Below are positions 7,675-16,556 of a stretch of 64,000 bases of DNA, one piece after another. The stretch is taken from the NCBI RefSeq assembly GCF_000982825.1, contig NZ_CP011047.1:1984001-2048000 (forward strand), written 5' to 3'. Numbering within the stretch: the first letter of the stretch is position 1; every line of letters begins with the position of its first letter. The notes beneath the pieces were generated by a model. It was not told the DNA's origin. It worked only from the letters and a program-made list of their open reading frames with translations, and did not search any database. The DNA comes from Cronobacter sakazakii. GTDB lineage: Bacteria > Pseudomonadota > Gammaproteobacteria > Enterobacterales > Enterobacteriaceae. A program made the position numbers and the translations under genes.

Positions 7675-10335
7675 TCACGAATCGGCGGGTTTTGCCAGCG
7701 CCAGGCTCAGGGCAACGATGCCTTCATCCAACTGAATATCGACGCTAAAGCCAAGCTTGCGGGCTAGCGCCACCATCCCCTGGTTATGCGGCATGGTAAT
7801 GCCATTCAGCCGCGATAAACCATGATCGCGCGTGTAGGCTATCAATTTTTCCAGCAGCCGACGCCCGAGGCCGAGGCCTTTAAGATCGGATCTGACAAGA
7901 ACCGCGAACTCGGCGTCGATATTATCCGGATCGGAAATGGCGCGGGTAACGCCAATAATTTCCTCACTGCCTGTCTGCTGACGTACCGCCACAAAAGCCA
8001 TTTCTCGATCGTAGTCGATCTGGGTCATATTGGCTAAATCATCATGGGTAAATTCATTGATCTCGCTAAAGTAACGGTAATAAAGATCTTCCTTCGTCAC
8101 CTGCGAGATAAAGCGTTGTAGCTGGGGTTCATCTTCGGGAAGAATAGGGCGGAACAGGCAGCGCTCGCCGTTTTTCAGCGTCACCCACTCCTCTAAACGG
8201 TGTGGATAGGGGCGAACCGCCAGCCGCGCGTCTGCATCACCGCTAAAGGGCGCAAGCTGCATCGTGACGTCCAGCGCCGTAAAATCGCTGCCCGAAGCAA
8301 GCAGCGGATGAATATCCAGACGCGCGATTTCCGGGCAATCCACCACCAGGTTAGACACCTGCACCAGCAGCTCGCTTAAGCCTGCGATATCCAGGGGACG
8401 CAGCGCGCTACGCCCGCGAATTTTGCCGCTCTTAATGGCCTGTATGACCAGATAACGCGCCAGATTCATGTTCAGCGGCGGCAGCGCGACGGCGGCCTGC
8501 GCCTCAGGACGCCACTCGACACCGCCTTCGCCCAGCATAATCAGCGGCCCGAAGACCGGGTCGTGCTCGACGACCACCCGCAGCTCCTGCGCGCCGGCGC
8601 GGTTCGCCATGCTCTGCACCAGCAGGCCATGAATGCGCGCCTGCGGCCAGGTCATTTTCACCCGGTCAAGCATCGCGTCCGCCGCGCGCTGCACTTCGTG
8701 AGCGGTGCGCAGATAAAGCATCACCCCCTGAACTTCAGATTTATGCGGAATATCCGGCGAGCGCAGCTTCAGCGCCACCGGGTAACCAATCTCTCCCGCG
8801 ATATGCACCGCCTCGGCGCTGTCGCCCGCTATCCATGTCGGCAGCGTGTGCAGGCCATAAGCCTCCAGAATCGGGCGCACTTCATGAGTATCGAGCTGCG
8901 TCACGCCTTCGGCGCACGCCTGCTGCAACAACTGGTGCGCCTGGGCGGTATCCGCCGGGAGCGTGGCGGGCAGCGCCGGGGTTTCCCGCAGCTGTTTCTG
9001 GTTGCGGCGATACTCCACCATATGCATAAAGGCGGTGACTGCGCCTTCCGGCGTGCGATAGGTGGGAATACCCGCTTCGCTGAACAGATGACGCGCCTCC
9101 TGGGAAGAGAACTCACCGCCCCAGTTGGTAATCAGCGTCACGTACTTGCCGCGCGGGTGGCGGTTAAAGAGATCGATCAGCGCGCGGGCGCTCTCGCTGC
9201 CGGGCGCGGCGGCGCTCGGCGAGTGGATAACCATCAGCGCGTCGAAATCGTGGCTGTCCAGCAGCGCTTCGATCGTTTTTAAATAGCGCGCAGGCGTGGC
9301 GTCATCGCGCAGGTCGAGCGGGTTGTCAGCGTGAATGCCTTCCGGCAACTGCTGCTGAAGCCGCGTCAGCATGGCGTCATCGAGCGTGGCGAGTTTCCCC
9401 TGTCGCCGCCAGAGTTCGTCGAGCGCCAGCGCGGCAGGGGCGGCGCCGTTGCTGACAATCATCAGTCGCTCGCCGCGCAGCGGGCGCATATGACTTAAGG
9501 TTTCCACCGCCGAGAACAGTTCATGAGTGTCCTGTACGCGCAGCAGACCGGCGCGCTGGATTGCCGCATCCCAGGCTGTGTCCAGCCCGGCGTGGGTATT
9601 CAGCAGACGGCGCGCGCTGGGGCTGCGCCCGCTCTTGATGACCAGGATAGGTTTATTGCGCGAGGCGCTACGCGCGGCGGAGACAAAGCGTCGGGCGTCG
9701 CTCAGGTGCTCCAGGTAGAGCAGAATGGCGCTGGTTTTACTGTCGCGGGCCAGGTAATCGAGCAGTTCATCGACGTCGATATCCAGGCTGTCGCCCAGCG
9801 CGATAAACCAGGAGAAGCCGAGCTGGCGCTGCTGCGCCCAGTCGAGAATCGTGTTTGAAACGGCAGCGGACTGCGAAATAAACGCAAGTTTGCCTTTGCG
9901 GATCGGCACCGGCGAAAAACTGGCGTTAAGACCCTGCCACGGCGCCAGCAGCCCCAGGCTGTTCGGGCCGAGCAGGCGCATCTGGAAGCGCGCCGCGCAG
10001 GCCAGCAGTTCGGCATGTTGTTCCGGGGGCGATGAGAGCACCAGGCAGGTTTTACAGCCTTTTTCGCCAAGCGCCTCCAGCAGCGCCAGATTGCGCTTTG
10101 CGTGGGTACACAGCACCGCGAGATCGGGCGTAAACGGCAGGCTTGCGACATCCGGCCAGGCCAGCACGCCACAGACCGCTTTCCAGGCAGGCGTCACCGG
10201 CAGAACCGGCCCGCTAAAACCGCCCGCCAGCAGATTGCGCATCATCAGAAAACCGGCTCTGTCGGGTTTCATCGTTGCGCCGATGACGGCGATGGATTTG
10301 GGACGTAACAGCGCTTCCAGGCCACGTTGGCTCAT
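7675..10335 (-). CDS. patZ: protein lysine acetyltransferase Pat (YfiQ)
   Basis: Acetyl-CoA-dependent lysine acetyltransferase that modifies and inactivates acetyl-CoA synthetase and other proteins. It has 886 residues like E. coli. The first ~700 residues are an NDP-forming acyl-CoA-synthetase-like region (SIAVIGATMKPDRAG; LLGPNSLGLL; ATP-grasp part with PVALKLRSPDIPHKSEVQG), followed by a C-terminal GNAT domain (EFAVLVRSDLKGLGLGRRLLEKL). Two adjacent ATGs are possible; the second (10335) is preferred because GGAGG would otherwise lie only two bases from the first. Neighbours tapT (upstream) and pssA (downstream) are on the same strand, as in E. coli. Confidence 0.96.
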   Translation of the reverse strand: MSQRGLEALLRPKSIAVIGATMKPDRAGFLMMRNLLAGGFSGPVLPVTPAWKAVCGVLAWPDVASLPFTPDLAVLCTHAKRNLALLEALGEKGCKTCLVLSSPPEQHAELLACAARFQMRLLGPNSLGLLAPWQGLNASFSPVPIRKGKLAFISQSAAVSNTILDWAQQRQLGFSWFIALGDSLDIDVDELLDYLARDSKTSAILLYLEHLSDARRFVSAARSASRNKPILVIKSGRSPSARRLLNTHAGLDTAWDAAIQRAGLLRVQDTHELFSAVETLSHMRPLRGERLMIVSNGAAPAALALDELWRRQGKLATLDDAMLTRLQQQLPEGIHADNPLDLRDDATPARYLKTIEALLDSHDFDALMVIHSPSAAAPGSESARALIDLFNRHPRGKYVTLITNWGGEFSSQEARHLFSEAGIPTYRTPEGAVTAFMHMVEYRRNQKQLRETPALPATLPADTAQAHQLLQQACAEGVTQLDTHEVRPILEAYGLHTLPTWIAGDSAEAVHIAGEIGYPVALKLRSPDIPHKSEVQGVMLYLRTAHEVQRAADAMLDRVKMTWPQARIHGLLVQSMANRAGAQELRVVVEHDPVFGPLIMLGEGGVEWRPEAQAAVALPPLNMNLARYLVIQAIKSGKIRGRSALRPLDIAGLSELLVQVSNLVVDCPEIARLDIHPLLASGSDFTALDVTMQLAPFSGDADARLAVRPYPHRLEEWVTLKNGERCLFRPILPEDEPQLQRFISQVTKEDLYYRYFSEINEFTHDDLANMTQIDYDREMAFVAVRQQTGSEEIIGVTRAISDPDNIDAEFAVLVRSDLKGLGLGRRLLEKLIAYTRDHGLSRLNGITMPHNQGMVALARKLGFSVDIQLDEGIVALSLALAKPADS

Positions 10336-10368
10336 CATTTCCTCCGGCGTCGAAGTGACCTGATGATT

Positions 10369-11070
10369 TTAAACGCTTTCTGCCTGCGCTGCTGTGACGC
10401 TGCCCTGATGATGTGGTTTACCGGCCAGATAGCGCTCGCGAAACAGCGCAAAGTGATCGCTTAATCCCTGCGCCGCCGCGGTATCGCCCGCGCCGTCCAG
10501 CAGTGCTATCGCCACTTCCGCCGTACAGTACTGCCCGTCGGCGTGCGCTTCGCGCAGCTGATAGGCCGATACCCGCGTTAAATCCACCGACATCACCGGC
10601 AGCGCGTCAAGATAAGGGCTTTTGCGAAACATTTTGCGCGCTTCGGTCCAGGTGCCGTCGAGCATAATAAAAAGCGGCGGCTTGCCGGTACGCGGCGGGG
10701 CGGTCAGCACGTCGCGTCCGGCATCGGCGTAAGACGCCGGGAACACCACCACAGGCTGATAGTCAGGGTTTGCCACGAGTTCAAGAAGCGCTGCGGGCGG
10801 CTCGGTGCGCGACCACTGAAACGCCTCCGTATCAGGCAGAATATCGGCGATAAGCCTGCCGGTATTGCTGGGCTTCATCGGCTCGGTATCAAACATCACC
10901 AGACAGAAACGGCTGCGGGCCGGTTGGGGTTGCAGCGTGTCGCATAAGCAGTGTCGTAACGGCAGCAGGCAACGCTGGCAGCGCTTAATACGGTTGCCGC
11001 GGGCGAGAAAAGGGCGGGTGGCGCGTGCCAGGCGCTCGGCGCGCAGGCGAAGGACGGCGTTTTCAGTCAT
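10369..11070 (-). CDS. tapT: tRNA-uridine aminocarboxypropyltransferase TapT (YfiP)
   Basis: Adds the 3-amino-3-carboxypropyl group of S-adenosylmethionine to uridine 47 of tRNA. A 233-residue DTW-domain protein: the signature DGTW occurs in MLDGTWTEARKMFRKSPYL, and an N-terminal cysteine cluster (CQRCLLPLRHCLC, about residues 31-43) probably binds zinc. Length and sequence match E. coli YfiP. It lies 33 bp upstream of patZ on the same strand, so the two are likely co-transcribed. Its own start is 69 bp after the trxC stop. Confidence 0.94.
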   Translation of the reverse strand: MTENAVLRLRAERLARATRPFLARGNRIKRCQRCLLPLRHCLCDTLQPQPARSRFCLVMFDTEPMKPSNTGRLIADILPDTEAFQWSRTEPPAALLELVANPDYQPVVVFPASYADAGRDVLTAPPRTGKPPLFIMLDGTWTEARKMFRKSPYLDALPVMSVDLTRVSAYQLREAHADGQYCTAEVAIALLDGAGDTAAAQGLSDHFALFRERYLAGKPHHQGSVTAAQAESV

Positions 11071-11139
11071 GGGAAGTCGGCAAAAACGCCATTGTCGCAG
11101 AGGGAATCGCGGGGCACAAGACGCGCCCCGCGGCAGACG

Positions 11140-11571
11140 TTATACGGCTTCGTTCGTCGCTTCGTTCAGCCAGGTATCGAACGGCGCTTTTGGTACAGCG
11201 CCGTTGAGCATATCCACCAGCTGTCCGTTTTTGAACATCATGATGGTCGGGATGCTGCGAATGCGAAAACGCGCGCTCAGCTCCGGCTCGGCCTCGGTGT
11301 TCACTTTTACAAAGCGTATTTTGCCGCTGCGCTCTTCGGCGACATCTTCAAAGATCGGCGCAAAGCTACGGCACGGGCCGCACCACGGCACCCAGAAATC
11401 AATCACTACCGGCAGGTCATCTTTAAGCAGCTGATCCAGCGTTTCGCTGGTGGCGTTAATCACATCGCCGTCAAACAGCGCGTGGCCACAGCGGCCGCAC
11501 TTCGCGCCGTCTTCAATACGCTCTTCATCCACGCGATTGACAGTCTGGCAAGCGGCACAAACGGTATTCAT
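11140..11571 (-). CDS. trxC: thioredoxin 2 TrxC
   Basis: Cytoplasmic disulfide reductase with an N-terminal zinc finger. It is 143 residues against 139 in E. coli. The zinc site is two CxxC pairs (CAACQ and CGRCGH, residues 5-28) and the thioredoxin fold carries the active site WCGPC in FWVPWCGPCRSFAP. The cis-proline region IRSIPTIMMF is intact. In E. coli the gene is induced by OxyR under oxidative stress; I could not identify an OxyR site here with confidence. It is divergent from yfiF, with about 210 bp between them. Confidence 0.96.
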   Translation of the reverse strand: MNTVCAACQTVNRVDEERIEDGAKCGRCGHALFDGDVINATSETLDQLLKDDLPVVIDFWVPWCGPCRSFAPIFEDVAEERSGKIRFVKVNTEAEPELSARFRIRSIPTIMMFKNGQLVDMLNGAVPKAPFDTWLNEATNEAV

Positions 11572-11780
11572 AGCTAACCTCTGGGTTGCAGGTGACAGAA
11601 ACCGACGCGGAAACGTCGGCTATGTTTCGATAATGTTATCCAGTATCTGCAAGAATGTTTCGAGGCTCAAACCGTTTTATCCAATGAGTACAATAGTTAT
11701 TAGCTTTTGCGCGAAAGAATGGCTAAGCGCGGACACATCGGGTAATCTGCGCGCTTCGCGCAGCGCAGGTGGAGAAAGAC

Positions 11781-12842
11781 ATGAACGACGAATTTAAAGG
11801 CAAGAGCGGCAAGGTCAAAGTGATGTATGTCCGCAGTGATGAAAATACGGACAAACGCAGCTCAAACCCGCGTACCGGAAAAGGCGGCGGTCGTCCCGTT
11901 GGCAACGGTAAACCGGAAGGCGGTCGTCGTGCTGCGCGCAGTGACAGACCGTCTGACCGTGAACGCAGCCGTGGCCGTGACGGCGACGGCGACCGTGAGG
12001 CATCACCGTGGCGCACTGTTTCCCGCGCGCCGGGCGCAGAAGCGCCAGCGAAGCCGGATCATGGCGGCATCAGTGGCAAAAGTTTTATCGATCCGGAAGT
12101 GCTGCGCCGTCAGCGCGCCGAAGAGACCCGCGTCTATGGCGAAAACGCCTGTCAGGCGCTGTTCCAGAGCCGTCCGGAATCTATCGTTCGCGCCTGGTTT
12201 ATCCAGAGCGTGACCCCGCGCTTTAAAGAAGCACTGCGCTGGATGGCGGCGAACCGCAAAGCGTATCACGTGGTGGATGACGCGGAGCTCACCAAAGCTT
12301 CCGGCACCGAGCATCACGGCGGCGTCTGCTTCCTGATTAAAAAACGCAGCGGCGCGAGCGTTGACCAGTGGCTGAGTAAAGCGGGCGATGAAGATTGCGT
12401 GCTGGCGCTGGAAGATGTGGGCAACCCGCATAACCTCGGCGCTATTGTGCGCAGCTGCGCGCACTTCGGCGTGAAAGGCGTGGTCGTGCAGGACGCCTCG
12501 CTGCTGGAATCCGGCGCGGCGGTGCGTACCGCAGAAGGCGGTGCCGAGCATGTCGAGCCGATCACCGGCGACAGCTTCAGCGACGCGCTGGCGCAGTTCC
12601 GCGCTGCCGGTTACGCCATCGTGACCACCTCCAGCCATAAAGGTACGCCGCTCTTTAAAGCGACGCTGCCGAAGAAAATGGTGCTGGTGCTGGGCCAGGA
12701 AAGCGAAGGTATTTCTGAAGCGACGCAGGCGAATGCCGATTTAAGCCTCTCCATCGACGGCACCGGCAATGTAGAAAGCCTGAACGTTTCTGTCGCGACC
12801 GGCGTACTGCTCGCCGAGTGGTGGCGTCAGAATAAAGCGTAA
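11781..12842 (+). CDS. yfiF: tRNA/rRNA methyltransferase YfiF (SpoU family)
   Basis: A 353-residue SPOUT/TrmH-type 2'-O-ribose methyltransferase homologue; its exact target is not certain to me. The first ~85 residues are a basic, glycine- and arginine-rich disordered tail (GKGGGRPVGNG; RERSRGRDGDGDRE). Then come a substrate-binding domain and the catalytic knot domain with the SpoU motifs NPHNLGAIVRSCAHFG, LVLGQESEGIS and SLNVSVATGVLLAEWWRQ. The start at 11781 follows GGTGGAGAAAGAC and gives MNDEFKGKSGKVKVMYV as in E. coli; an ATG four codons earlier lacks this spacing. The basic tail is a little longer than in E. coli. Confidence 0.93.
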   Translation: MNDEFKGKSGKVKVMYVRSDENTDKRSSNPRTGKGGGRPVGNGKPEGGRRAARSDRPSDRERSRGRDGDGDREASPWRTVSRAPGAEAPAKPDHGGISGKSFIDPEVLRRQRAEETRVYGENACQALFQSRPESIVRAWFIQSVTPRFKEALRWMAANRKAYHVVDDAELTKASGTEHHGGVCFLIKKRSGASVDQWLSKAGDEDCVLALEDVGNPHNLGAIVRSCAHFGVKGVVVQDASLLESGAAVRTAEGGAEHVEPITGDSFSDALAQFRAAGYAIVTTSSHKGTPLFKATLPKKMVLVLGQESEGISEATQANADLSLSIDGTGNVESLNVSVATGVLLAEWWRQNKA

Positions 12843-12868
12843 AAAAAACGCCAGCGTAAGGCTGGCGT
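12841..12868 (-). terminator. ung terminator
   Basis: Hairpin ACGCCAGC / GCTGGCGT at 12848-12868. On the minus strand it is followed by an eight-T tract (plus-strand A run 12841-12848), so it ends ung transcription. The tract runs into the stop codon of convergent yfiF. Confidence 0.85.
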
Positions 12869-12882
12869 GATAAACGTTAAAG

Positions 12883-12902
12883 CCTCCTGCGGGAGGTTTT
12901 TT
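12883..12902 (+). terminator. yfiF terminator
   Basis: Hairpin CCTCC-TGCG-GGAGG followed by six T residues on the plus strand, ending yfiF transcripts. The T run overlaps the stop codon of convergent ung, so the two opposing terminators interlock. Confidence 0.85.
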
Positions 12903-13590
12903 ATTGGGCGTTTTCCGGCAGAACGGGCATCCAGTCGATGGGGGCTTCGCCACGGCTTTCCAGATACTGATTCGTTTTGACGAAATGACCGCAGCCAAAG
13001 AAACCGCGATGCGCGGAGAGCGGCGACGGGTGCGGCGCCTGCAACACATGGTGGCGGTTGCGGTCGATAATCGCGCCTTTTTTCTGCGCATGCGAGCCCC
13101 AGAGCAGAAACACCACGCCTTCACGATGCTCGTTAATCAGCGAGATCACTTTATCGGTAAAGGTCTCCCAGCCCAGATTGGCATGCGAATGCGCTTTGCC
13201 GGCCTGTACCGTCAGCACGGTATTAAGCAGCATAACGCCCTGGCGCGCCCAGCTTTCTAAATAACCGTGAGAAGGGCGGGCGAAACCCGGCACCGACTGC
13301 TCCAGCTCTTTATACATGTTGACCAGCGATGGCGGCGGCGCGACGCCCGGACGTACCGAAAAGGCGAGGCCATGCGCTTGTCCTGGCCCATGGTAAGGAT
13401 CCTGGCCCAGGATCACCACTTTCACATCGCCAAGCTCGGTAAAGCGGAAGGCGTTAAACACCTCTTTCTGCGGCGGATAGATGGTGACGCCTGCTTCACG
13501 CTCGGCAGCGACAGTGGTCAGGATCTTTTTGAAGTAAGGCTTTTCTTTTTCATCAGCCAGCACGTCGTGCCAGGTCAGTTTATCGGTCAT
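12901..13590 (-). CDS. ung: uracil-DNA glycosylase
   Basis: Removes uracil from DNA to start base-excision repair. It is 229 residues, as in E. coli. Family-1 UDG motifs are intact: the catalytic water-activating GQDPYHGPGQAHGL (Asp near residue 64), the uracil-specificity region LLNTVLTV, and the DNA-intercalating HPSPLSAHRGF. The start MTDKLTWHDVLADE matches E. coli and follows a GGAGAGCGAG ribosome site; a longer frame from 13647 is not used. It is divergent from grcA across about 300 bp that hold the FNR-dependent grcA promoter. Confidence 0.97.
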   Translation of the reverse strand: MTDKLTWHDVLADEKEKPYFKKILTTVAAEREAGVTIYPPQKEVFNAFRFTELGDVKVVILGQDPYHGPGQAHGLAFSVRPGVAPPPSLVNMYKELEQSVPGFARPSHGYLESWARQGVMLLNTVLTVQAGKAHSHANLGWETFTDKVISLINEHREGVVFLLWGSHAQKKGAIIDRNRHHVLQAPHPSPLSAHRGFFGCGHFVKTNQYLESRGEAPIDWMPVLPENAQ

Positions 13591-13759
13591 CTCGCTCTCC
13601 TGCGATTTTCTGTTTCCTAAGCTTAACGCCTTATTTCCGAAGAACAAAACCGGGCCGTGCGTGACGCAGATTTACAAAATTCCCGAAGGTTCGGGACAGC
13701 GCTAAGTTGATGTAAAGCAATTCCTTTATGTTATACCCACATTCATAGAGTGGTTTATT

Positions 13760-13773
13760 TTGATTTAAATCAA
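13760..13773 (+). promoter_or_regulatory. FNR operator of grcA
   Basis: Perfect FNR palindrome TTGATTTAAATCAA. A -10 element TATATA lies at 13795-13800, so transcription would start near 13807-13808 and the operator would be centred at about -41.5, the class II activating position. Strong anaerobic induction of grcA is expected. Confidence 0.88.
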
Positions 13774-13896
13774 AGAATGACCGCCCTTTGGTGGTATATA
13801 AAACAATAAGACAACATTGGTTTTACCAATTAGCCAGCCGCCTGTTCTGACGCCTGCTGGCTGAACGCATCAAACTCGCCCACAGGGAGGCAACTT

Positions 13897-14280
13897 ATGA
13901 TCACAGGTATCCAGATTACTAAAGCCGCAAACGACAGTCTGCTGAACTCTTTCTGGCTGCTCGATAACGAAAAAGGCGAAGCACGCTGCGTCTGCGCCAA
14001 AGCCGGTTTTAATGAAGATGACATCGTGCCGGTGAGCCAGCTTGGCCAGTTCGAATACCGTGAAATTCCGATGGAAATCAAACCGGAAGTGCGTGTGGAA
14101 GGCGGTCAGCACCTGAACGTGAACGTGCTGCGTCGTGAAACGCTGGAAGATGCCGTTAAGCACCCGGAAAAATATCCGCAGCTGACTATCCGTGTTTCCG
14201 GTTACGCGGTGCGTTTTAACTCGCTGACTCCGGAACAGCAGCGCGACGTGATTGCCCGTACCTTTACCGAAAGCCTGTAA
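13897..14280 (+). CDS. grcA: autonomous glycyl radical cofactor GrcA (YfiD)
   Basis: Spare glycyl-radical domain that replaces the damaged C-terminal part of pyruvate formate-lyase after oxygen exposure. It is 127 residues, as in E. coli. The radical-bearing glycine lies in TIRVSGYAVRFNSLTPEQQ near the C-terminus, which closely resembles the end of PflB. The start follows CAGGGAGGCAAC. It is a single gene between an FNR-class II promoter and a bidirectional terminator. The surrounding regulatory DNA strongly supports anaerobic or acid-shift expression. Confidence 0.97.
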   Translation: MITGIQITKAANDSLLNSFWLLDNEKGEARCVCAKAGFNEDDIVPVSQLGQFEYREIPMEIKPEVRVEGGQHLNVNVLRRETLEDAVKHPEKYPQLTIRVSGYAVRFNSLTPEQQRDVIARTFTESL

Positions 14281-14322
14281 GTTCAGACGTTCGTTCACCG
14301 GCGGCGCGCCGTCGGATAAAAC

Positions 14323-14353
14323 AAAAACCGCCAGCATCGGCTGGCGGTTTTTT
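14323..14353. terminator. bidirectional terminator between grcA and srmB
   Basis: Seven-bp GC stem (CCGCCAG / CTGGCGG, 14328-14347) with T runs on both strands: seven T on plus after the hairpin and TTTTGTTTT on minus. It serves convergent grcA and srmB. Confidence 0.88.
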
Positions 14354-14355
14354 TA

Positions 14356-15690
14356 TCACTCTGCCTTATCGGATGACGCTGTCGCGTTACCGCTCGGCTT
14401 ACGGCGTTTGCCGATATTTTTGGTGTCGCGGTGACGTTTTTTCACGCGCGGCTTCTCTTTTTCTTTCTCTTTTTTCTTCTCTTCGCGTTTCGCGAGCGCT
14501 TTTTTGGACGGTTTGCCGGTGAGCTTTTCACTCGGCGCACGCGTGGTCGGACGCAGTTCATCAATCACGCGGGCTTTCAGCGGTTCGTTAAGGTAGCGGC
14601 CTACTTTGCCCAGCAGCAGATGGTCGTGCGCTTCAACCAGCGAAATCGCGGTGCCTTTACGCCCTGCGCGACCGGTACGGCCAATGCGGTGCAGATAGGT
14701 GTCGGCGGTGCGCGGCATGTCATAGTTAAAGACGTGGCTGACATCCGGAATATCAATCCCACGAGCGGCCACATCGGTGGCGATAAGCACATTAACGCGG
14801 CCGTCGGTCAGACGTTTAATCGCCTCGTTACGCTTCACCTGCACCATTTCGCCTTCGAGATAGCAGTTATTGATGCCCGCTTCACGCAGCCAGTTCGCCA
14901 GCTCATGCACACGCTCGCGTTTACGCACAAACACGATGGAGCGGGTGGCTTCCGGCTGCTTAAGCAGGTGCACCAGCAGCGCGGTTTTGTGTTCGATGTT
15001 ATCGGCGCGGTAATACCACTGGTGGATCTTTTTGCGCTCGCGGGTGGAGGGCGTCGCAGAGACTTCCACCGGCTCTTCCAGCAGGCGTTCGGCGAAATCT
15101 TTAATCGCGTCGCCTTCAAGCGTGGCGGAGAACAGCAAAGTCTGTTTGCGCCAGCGGGTTTCACCCGCGATAGTTTCGATATCCTGCGCGAAGCCCATAT
15201 CCAGCATACGGTCGGCTTCATCAAGGATGAGGGTTTCCACCGCGCGGCAGTCGAAGTTTTCTTCTTTAATGTATTGCAGCAGACGACCCGTCGTGGCGAC
15301 CACGATATCCTGGTTTTCGCTGAAGACTTCCGCGTGATTCATATAAGCCACACCGCCGGTGATCGTGGCGATATCCAGATGCGTATGCTTTGCCAGTTCG
15401 CGCGCATGCTCTGCAACCTGCATCGCCAGTTCGCGGGTCGGGGTCAGGATAAGAATGCGCGGCGGCCCCGATTTTTTGCGAGGGAAGTCGAGCAGATGCT
15501 GCAACGCCGGCAACAGATAAGCTGCCGTTTTACCGGTGCCTGTCGGCGCAGAACCGAGCACATCACGCCCGTCGAGCGCAGGCGGAATGGCGGCCGCCTG
15601 GATAGCGGTCGGGCGGGTGAAGCCTTTTTCCTGGAGCGCGTCCAGCAGGCTGTCATCTAGTTCAAGTTCGGAAAAAGTGGTTACAGTCAT
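14356..15690 (-). CDS. srmB: ATP-dependent RNA helicase SrmB
   Basis: DEAD-box helicase that helps assemble the large ribosomal subunit. It is 444 residues. All motifs are visible: Q motif GFTRPTAIQ, Walker A GSAPTGTGKT, PTRELA, TGG, DEAD in LILDEADRMLDMG, SAT in FSATLEG, then ARGIDIPDV and HRIGRTGRAGRKG in the second RecA domain. The basic C-terminal tail is rich in lysine and glutamate (REEKKKEKEKEKPRVKK) and likely contacts RNA. Convergent with grcA, divergent from trmN. Confidence 0.97.
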   Translation of the reverse strand: MTVTTFSELELDDSLLDALQEKGFTRPTAIQAAAIPPALDGRDVLGSAPTGTGKTAAYLLPALQHLLDFPRKKSGPPRILILTPTRELAMQVAEHARELAKHTHLDIATITGGVAYMNHAEVFSENQDIVVATTGRLLQYIKEENFDCRAVETLILDEADRMLDMGFAQDIETIAGETRWRKQTLLFSATLEGDAIKDFAERLLEEPVEVSATPSTRERKKIHQWYYRADNIEHKTALLVHLLKQPEATRSIVFVRKRERVHELANWLREAGINNCYLEGEMVQVKRNEAIKRLTDGRVNVLIATDVAARGIDIPDVSHVFNYDMPRTADTYLHRIGRTGRAGRKGTAISLVEAHDHLLLGKVGRYLNEPLKARVIDELRPTTRAPSEKLTGKPSKKALAKREEKKKEKEKEKPRVKKRHRDTKNIGKRRKPSGNATASSDKAE

Positions 15691-15818
15691 TTTCTACCTC
15701 AGTGTGGGGCGCAGATTATAGACGTTCAGCGCCCAATGTTCATCCCTTTCCCGGCTTCTCCTTTTCCCCGGCGGCGCTTTCGCCTATGCTACAGCGGTTT
15801 TGTTACCAGGTCTTAAAG

Positions 15819-16556
15819 ATGTCGCAGCCAAAAACCCCGTTACGCCGCAATGGTTTTACCTTCAAACAATTTTTTGTCGCGCACGACCGCTGTGCGATGA
15901 AAGTCGGTACTGATGGCATTCTCCTCGGGGCGTGGGCACCGGTTGCGAAAGCGCAGCGCGTGCTGGATATCGGGGCGGGCAGCGGTTTGCTGACGCTGAT
16001 GCTGGCGCAGCGCACGGATGATACCGTGACGCTGGATGCCGTCGAGCTTGACGCCCAGGCCGCAGATCAGGCTCGTGAAAACATTGATGCCTCGCCGTGG
16101 GCGGCGCGGATTCAGGTGCATAGCGCCGATATACAGACCTGGACGCAGCAGCAGACGCAGCGCTACGAACTTATCGTCAGCAATCCGCCTTATTATGACA
16201 AAGGCGTCGCCTGCGCCACGCCCGCCCGTGAACAGGCGCGCTACACTACAACGCTCGATCACGGAACGCTGCTCGCCTGTGCGGCACAGTTAATTACGGA
16301 AGAGGGGTTCTTCTGCGTGGTGTTGCCGGAAAGCAGCGGCGAAGCGTTCAGCCGTCTGGCCGGCGAACAAGGCTGGCATTTGCGGCTACGCACCGATGTG
16401 GCCGAAAACGAAGGAAAACTGCCGCACCGGGTGCTGCTGGCGTTTTCCCCATCGCCTGGCGAATGCTTCTGTGATGATTTACTGATCCGCGGGCCGGATC
16501 AGCACTACTCACCGGCCTATTGCGCCCTCACGGAAGCTTTCTACCTGTTTATGTGA
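15819..16556 (+). CDS. trmN: tRNA1(Val) (adenine(37)-N6)-methyltransferase TrmN
   Basis: S-adenosylmethionine-dependent methyltransferase that makes m6A37 in tRNA-Val (formerly YfiC). It is 245 residues, matching E. coli. The SAM-binding motif VLDIGAGSGLLTLMLAQRT and the amino-methyltransferase motif NPPYY (VSNPPYYDKG) are present. The start at 15819 gives MSQPKTPLRRNGFTFKQ, aligned with E. coli; an in-frame extension to 15702 is unsupported. Its last 16 bases overlap the end of convergent nadB. Confidence 0.95.
   Translation: MSQPKTPLRRNGFTFKQFFVAHDRCAMKVGTDGILLGAWAPVAKAQRVLDIGAGSGLLTLMLAQRTDDTVTLDAVELDAQAADQARENIDASPWAARIQVHSADIQTWTQQQTQRYELIVSNPPYYDKGVACATPAREQARYTTTLDHGTLLACAAQLITEEGFFCVVLPESSGEAFSRLAGEQGWHLRLRTDVAENEGKLPHRVLLAFSPSPGECFCDDLLIRGPDQHYSPAYCALTEAFYLFM

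Noticed and set aside
14431..15660. 409-residue plus-strand frame
   Set aside because: Exact antisense of srmB, whose DEAD-box motifs are all intact; long only because of GC-rich codon bias.
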